DNA from: Mycteria americana
Taxonomy: Eukaryota; Chordata; Aves; Ciconiiformes; Ciconiidae
Reading direction: 5' to 3'
NCBI RefSeq assembly: GCF_035582795.1
Contig: NC_134390.1
Span: 727,060-791,059, forward strand
DNA length: 64,000 nt
Shown here: positions 59,401-64,000 of the stretch, piece after piece
Position numbering within the stretch: the first letter of the stretch is position 1
Layout: every line of letters begins with the position of its first letter
Notes under the pieces: generated by a model
Databases searched by the model: none
Seen by the model: the letters and a program-made list of their open reading frames with translations, nothing else
Told to the model about the DNA's origin: nothing
Translations under genes and position numbers: made by a program

Positions 59401-60003
59401 AGACACCCCAGAGGGTCAGCAGCGTCCAGAGCTCGGACTCTCTGCAGAGCCAAGTTTCTGGGGTGGGTTTGCAGCCGGGGCAGCAGAAAGAGGGGGATCA
59501 GAGTCAGCAATCGCAGCAGCAGCAGCAGCAGATCCTGATCCAACCTCAGCTAGTCCAAGGAGGGCAGACAATCCAAGCCCTCCAGACCACCCCGCTCTCT
59601 GGCCAGACCTTTGCCACTCAAGCCATCTCCCAAGACGCCTTGCAGAACCTGCAGCTCCAAGCTGTCCCCAACTCCGGGCCCATCATCATCCGAACGCCCA
59701 CGGTGGGTCCCAACGGGCAGGTGAGCTGGCAGACCATCCAGCTCCAAAACCTTCAGGTTCAAAACCCCCAGGCCCAGACAATCACCTTGGCCCCCATGCA
59801 GGGAGTGTCGCTGGGGCAGACGGGCAGCACCAGCACCACGCTCACCCCCATCGCCTCCCTCCCCAGCGGCACTGTCACGGTCAACGCTGCCCAGCTCTCC
59901 TCCATGCCAGGCCTCCAGACTATTAACCTCAGTGCCTTGGGAGCGTCTGGGATCCAGGTGCATCAGCTGCAAGGGCTGCCGCTGGCCATAGCAAACACTG
60001 CCG
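56410..60003 (+). CDS. SP1: Sp1 transcription factor, exons 1-3 (3' part outside the window)
   Basis: GC-box-binding activator. Exons: 56410-56416 (ATG AGC G, Kozak CCACCATGAG), 57732-57826, 58506-60003; phases match and donors are GTAAGG, GTGAGT and GTAAGT. Exons 1-2 give MSDQESPEEMATVKPEKGEG. Exon 3 (residues 35-534) begins with the Sp box SQPSPLALLAATCSRIESP. It carries the Ser/Thr-rich and Gln-rich activation domains A and B, with blocks as in human: GQYVV, NLQNQQVLTGLPGVIPNIQY, NSYSTTTTTSNMGIMNF, a six-Gln run, and QAVPNSGPIIIRTPTVGPNG. It stops at LAIANTAG, exactly where the human exon 3 ends. The Btd box and three zinc fingers are expected in later exons beyond 64000. No break is seen. 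Confidence 0.97.
56417..57731 (+). other. SP1: SP1 intron 1
   Basis: A continuation of the CpG island with heavy G runs: GGC/GGT triplet repeats (56670-56740), a short GT run, then G-rich low-complexity sequence to about 57200. Several stretches have G-quadruplex-forming potential on the coding strand. Confidence 0.7.
57827..58505 (+). other. SP1: SP1 intron 2
   Basis: Unique sequence ending in a strong pyrimidine tract and acceptor (58501-58505). Nothing else is recognised. Confidence 0.75.
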
Positions 60004-63000
60004 GTAAGTTGTTTTGTCTCGGTTCCTTTCTGTACCCAGGCAGAGGAAATTGAAGGCGAAACGATGGTGCCTGGCTGCACGCAGCCGGCTCCGTGCGCTG
60101 TCTGGACTCTGCGGGGTTCAGGGCGCTGGCACAGCCCTGCCAGGGCTGGAGCTGGGGGTGATCAATGCCAAACCGTGTTGGCAAGCGGGCTGGCGCTTAT
60201 GCTGGCCCTGGGAAGGAAGTATTAAGTCTCTGCTGATTGCCAGAAGACACTGAAACTCATTTTGGGGAATTTCTGATCTAATTAACTCTCTTGGGTGGTT
60301 GATTGCATGAAAAGAAACAGGAGATGCCTGTGAATGGGGAAGGAGGGAGATGTGCGGGGAGGAGAGGCGGGGGAGAAGGGGGACGCTGCGTGCGGCGCTA
60401 AGGGTGAAGCGTGGTTTTGTGCGAGGCCGCTGTCCTGCCCCGATGGCCGCCCGGGGGGTCTCGGGTCGGGGTTGGGGAGTGGAGCCGAGTCCAGCTCAGC
60501 TCCTCAGCTGCGGGAGCCCGCAGAAGGAGTCACAGCTTTATAAAACTCAGGAATAACTTAAATCCCCCTGCCCTCCCCCTAGAAAGCAAACAAACAAAAA
60601 GCCCTGGGGAATTTCCTTGCAGGGGCGGAAGAATGGGCTCTTTAAGTGTATATTTAGCCTGAAGTTGGGTGCTGGTGTGGGACGCTGTGATCTCATACTG
60701 CCCGGGACGGGCCCGCGTTCACGGCTGACGCAGAGCTCCCTGCTCAGTTCCCCCGTCGTCTCCCAAAAGCTCCCACCAGCCCGGGGAGGGGGTGTGGACA
60801 CGGGGTGTGAGCTTGAGGCCGCTCGGCTTCCCCTTGGAAACGCTGTGCCTGGCCGTACGAGGGGACCGTGGAAGAAATCGGTGCTGAAAAGGAACTCTGC
60901 TTGCTTTTCCAGTGTTTTTTGGTTTTTTTGTTGTTTTTTTTTTTGTTCTGGCTCCAGCTAAAAAGGCAGTTGCTAGATTTAGTCACAGCTGAGAGGCAGC
61001 AAAAAATGTTGCTCAATCCGACTCATGCTTCCTTCTCGCGAGAGGAGGCGGCGGCTGCTCTCCTGGAGTTGTTTTTCAGCAGTATTTTGGGCTGTTGCTA
61101 CAGCAGCTTGGCTTGCAGGCGTTCGCGGGTTTATTACAGACCACGCCGCAGTCGGGATTAGCCTGATCCTTGGATTTCCCCAAGCGGAGAGACCCGCTTG
61201 TGCTAGAGCACGCTCGTTTTTGCACCCAGAGGGGAGCTGAAGGCGCGTCACCCCTTTTATACGTGGAAGCGCAGGTGGTGGAGGGTCCCTTTCGTCTTCG
61301 CCCACCCGGGTTCGGCGGGATCCCCTCGCCCTGCAGCCTGGCGGGGCCGCTGGCGTCGAGGCGTGCTTGTTTTGAAGGCGCTGGAGAAACGCATGGGCGA
61401 CTCTTAGTTCCTGTATTTGTGCCTGGCTCTGCCCTCGGAGGTGGGGCAGGGAGGAACGCTCCAGAGACCACCCATCCAACGCGCTCACACTGGGGAGCCG
61501 CCTCCTCCTCCTCCTCCTCCTCCTCCTCCTTTTTTTTTAGCTCAGCAGCATGTTTAGCTCTTGATCCGCAGTGACAAATTCACCGTCCGACGCTGGCGGC
61601 TGCACCGAGAACCACGGCCGAGGGCCTCGCTCTTCCTTAGCTTGGAGGATGTGACGTTCAGGCGATGCTTTGATGTTGTTACGTTTGAAAAACCGAAGCA
61701 GGGTTCAGGTTTCAAAAGGCTTGCGGGGACCCACCGAGACCCCCGCTCGATGGGACCGTGAGTCAGGCTCCTAGGACGAGATCGCAGAGGCTGGGGCTGG
61801 GACAGAAAGCTTCCTGGCGCCCATCCATTCGCACATTTTGCGTGCTTTAACGCCAGGCTGGAGGAGTTTTTCTCTAGCTGGGTCCGTCAGGCGTGGAGAT
61901 GGGTCCGTTTGTCCCCCTGCCACCTGCAAACAACCCCTCTCCGGTGGGTGCTGAGCCCCCCCGGACCTTGCACTGGGTGCATTGCCTCCATCCGCACCAC
62001 GGCCATGGAGCTGAGCCATCCTTTGCCACGTTGGGGGGGGCTGTGAATGCGGATCCCTCCCGGTCCGAGCTCTCTGATGGCAATTTAAGGGAACGGTTTG
62101 TTAGCCGCTCTGCCTGTTGTCCAAATCGCTGAACGTTTCCCATGAGGAGCCTCCCCTTCGGCTGCCGCTCTGCGAGCACACACCGCGTGTGCCGGAACTT
62201 TCTTGCGCTTGCTTTCTGCTCGAGGCTAAGAGTCGGGAGGGTTTTTTGTAGCAGAAAAAGCTCCTCTGCTTCCGAGGGAGGTGAATGGAAAATAAACCCC
62301 AGGTTTGCTTGGGAGGGGAGACAGGCAGCTGGTCTTCCAAACCCCTTGGGTTTTGCCACGTGTTACGGTGTGGTTCGGAGAAGGGAGTGCGTGGCGAGGG
62401 GTTTCGGTAGCTGAGCTTGCACCCCAGCTGCCTCCTGGGCTCGCAGCCGCTGCGTTTCCTACCACTTCCCTGCAAATCTGCTGTAGCTGAGCTGCTGCGA
62501 AGAGCTCAGCTCGGCTTCCTTTGGGGCTGACAGCCGCTCCGGTGTCCTGGCTTGGCTGCTGCCGGGCTGCGGGAAGCACATATCTCATCTCCTGAACCCC
62601 GCTCCAGTCCGTGGGCAGGGGGACTCTGGGCTGTGGCTTTCAGCCCCTCGTGAGGGCTGGGGGCGAGTCGCTGACGAGATTTCTGCTGTTCACTTTCCTT
62701 TCTGCAAAGTGGGGAGGGGAAAGATCCCCCTGGAGAAAATGACACCTGAAAAGGTCTTTAAAAATCAGATTTTTGCTCCTGGACGTGAGGCAGAGCCTGC
62801 GCTCTGTGCAAATGTAACTCGGCCTGTGTTTGTATTAATTAGGTGGTTTGCAGGCTGCCTCCTCCCCCTCTACGTTAGATGGGCTGTGAATTAGCCCCGG
62901 TGGCAGAGACATGAGAAGGTCTGTGACCGTAATGGGCTGGTATGTGGGCAAACAGGCCTTGCAGCCGGCTCTGCTGCGAGGGGAAGGCAGCCACAGAGCC

Positions 63001-64000
63001 AGGGAGGGGATTTCCGCGGCTGGCATTGCCTCAAAAACCCGCGCGTGGGTTTGGGTGCCACTGCTCCCCGCACAAGTGGGCAGCGGGAGTGCCTCCGGGA
63101 TGAAGGAAAGAGGTTTTGGGGGCTCTTCTGTGGGTGTAGCAGTGCTAAGGTGAGTGTTGCTACAGTCGGACACCTCGGTGGGGTCCTCGCCCCAGAGAGC
63201 AGCCTCACCCAAATGTCACCCCAGTGCCGGCCTGCTCGGGGAAGGGACGTCCTGCAAGAGGCCCCTTCGTGCGGAGGCTTTGCGGCAAGCAGGGTGGGGG
63301 TGATTTCGAGAAGTTTGCGATGCCGGGGTTTCTCTTCCCTTTTTGACCGAGCTTTAGGGAGGAGGAGAGGGACTTTTTTTAGCTCCGTATCCATATAGTT
63401 TTGCCAGCAAAGTGGCTCTGCCCCACGTACCTGTCCCTGGCAGAGTCCTGCTGTTTAGTGCTCCGTGCCTTGGAGACAGAGAGCCCTGCCTGGCTGAGGT
63501 ATGCGTTGGGTAAACAGGCGTCCACCAGTGGCTTCCCATTAGGACAGCGCTGGAGTTAAGCCCCTCATCCGAGGCCCTTGTTTTGTGCAAAACAGCCGAG
63601 CGCTAGAGGATGTTTTATTCCAGGGGAGGATGGAGCTGGGAGGGTGCGGGGGGCACTGGTGGGACTGGGGACGTGTGCCAGCCCCCAGTCATGCCCCTGC
63701 CCCGGGGGTGTTTTGGCAGGATGAGCTCTCTTTCGGGGCTCTGTCTATCATTTGGACAGAGGCTTGTGGTCAAATCGAGCAACGGGACGTAGCAAGGACA
63801 TCCTTCTGAAAGAAAAAAAAGCCTTCGTGGGGGAAGTAACCCTTTGAAATCTGTTTATCAAATGCATCCCCAGCTCTCTGCTGCGACTTTGTTCTTCCAG
63901 GGCTCTTCCCAGCCGTCGAGGCACTGACACAAAGACCTGATTGTCTCCTATTTTCTGTTTTTAAGGGAAGCTTTGTAGCAGGGCCTTGATGAGACATCCA
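60004..64000 (+). other. SP1: SP1 intron 3 (continues past the window)
   Basis: Unique, moderately GC-rich sequence with T runs near 60910-60945 and a (CCT)n-plus-T tract at 61501-61538 that ends in AG and looks like a spare splice acceptor. No frame matches the next SP1 exon (expected GDHGAQLG-like start and zinc fingers), so that exon lies to the right. Confidence 0.7.

Overview
The window is vertebrate nuclear DNA, most likely from a bird (sauropsid). It holds spliced orthologues of human 12q13 genes: VDR, MYG1, AAAS, SP7 and SP1. The coding sequence is GC-rich, AAAS is compact (16 coding exons in 7.4 kb), CpG islands are dense, and long minisatellites fill the gaps. This is typical of an avian micro- or dot chromosome. 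The VDR sequence, as I recall the family, is chicken/quail-like. Species cannot be fixed from the sequence alone, and all homology here is by recall and exon-by-exon reading, not by search.

Layout: VDR (+) enters from the left at the exon encoding its second zinc finger and ends at 14426, with a poly(A) signal near 15432. About 0.3 kb further on starts an array of nine NRF1-type palindromes leading into MYG1 (+, 16187-20052, seven exons, with a 40-bp minisatellite in intron 5). Next is a short single-exon gene (+, 20727-21056) for a 109-residue membrane protein whose membrane segment and tail match the LRRC3 family, but which has no leucine-rich repeats. AAAS (aladin) runs on the minus strand from 29597 to 22203. 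SP7 (osterix, minus) has its main coding exon at 34648-33658. From about 34.8 to 53.5 kb there is almost nothing but minisatellite arrays, broken by a small unique island with two CTCF-type motifs (52291-52357). SP1 (+) begins at a CpG island with seven same-strand CCAAT boxes; exons 1-3 are present and the zinc-finger exons lie beyond the right edge.

The order MYG1-AAAS-SP7-SP1 with +,-,-,+ strands matches human 12q13.13. VDR, some 5 Mb away in human, is directly joined to MYG1 here, so one side is rearranged. The genes do not form one pathway. VDR and SP7 are both transcription factors of bone biology, SP1 is a general GC-box factor, MYG1 is a mitochondrial/nuclear RNase, and AAAS is a nucleoporin. 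MYG1 and SP7 each carry one apparent single-base indel near the 3' end of the coding sequence, most simply read as assembly errors in GC runs. I saw no retrovirus-like element, CRISPR array, tRNA or rRNA.
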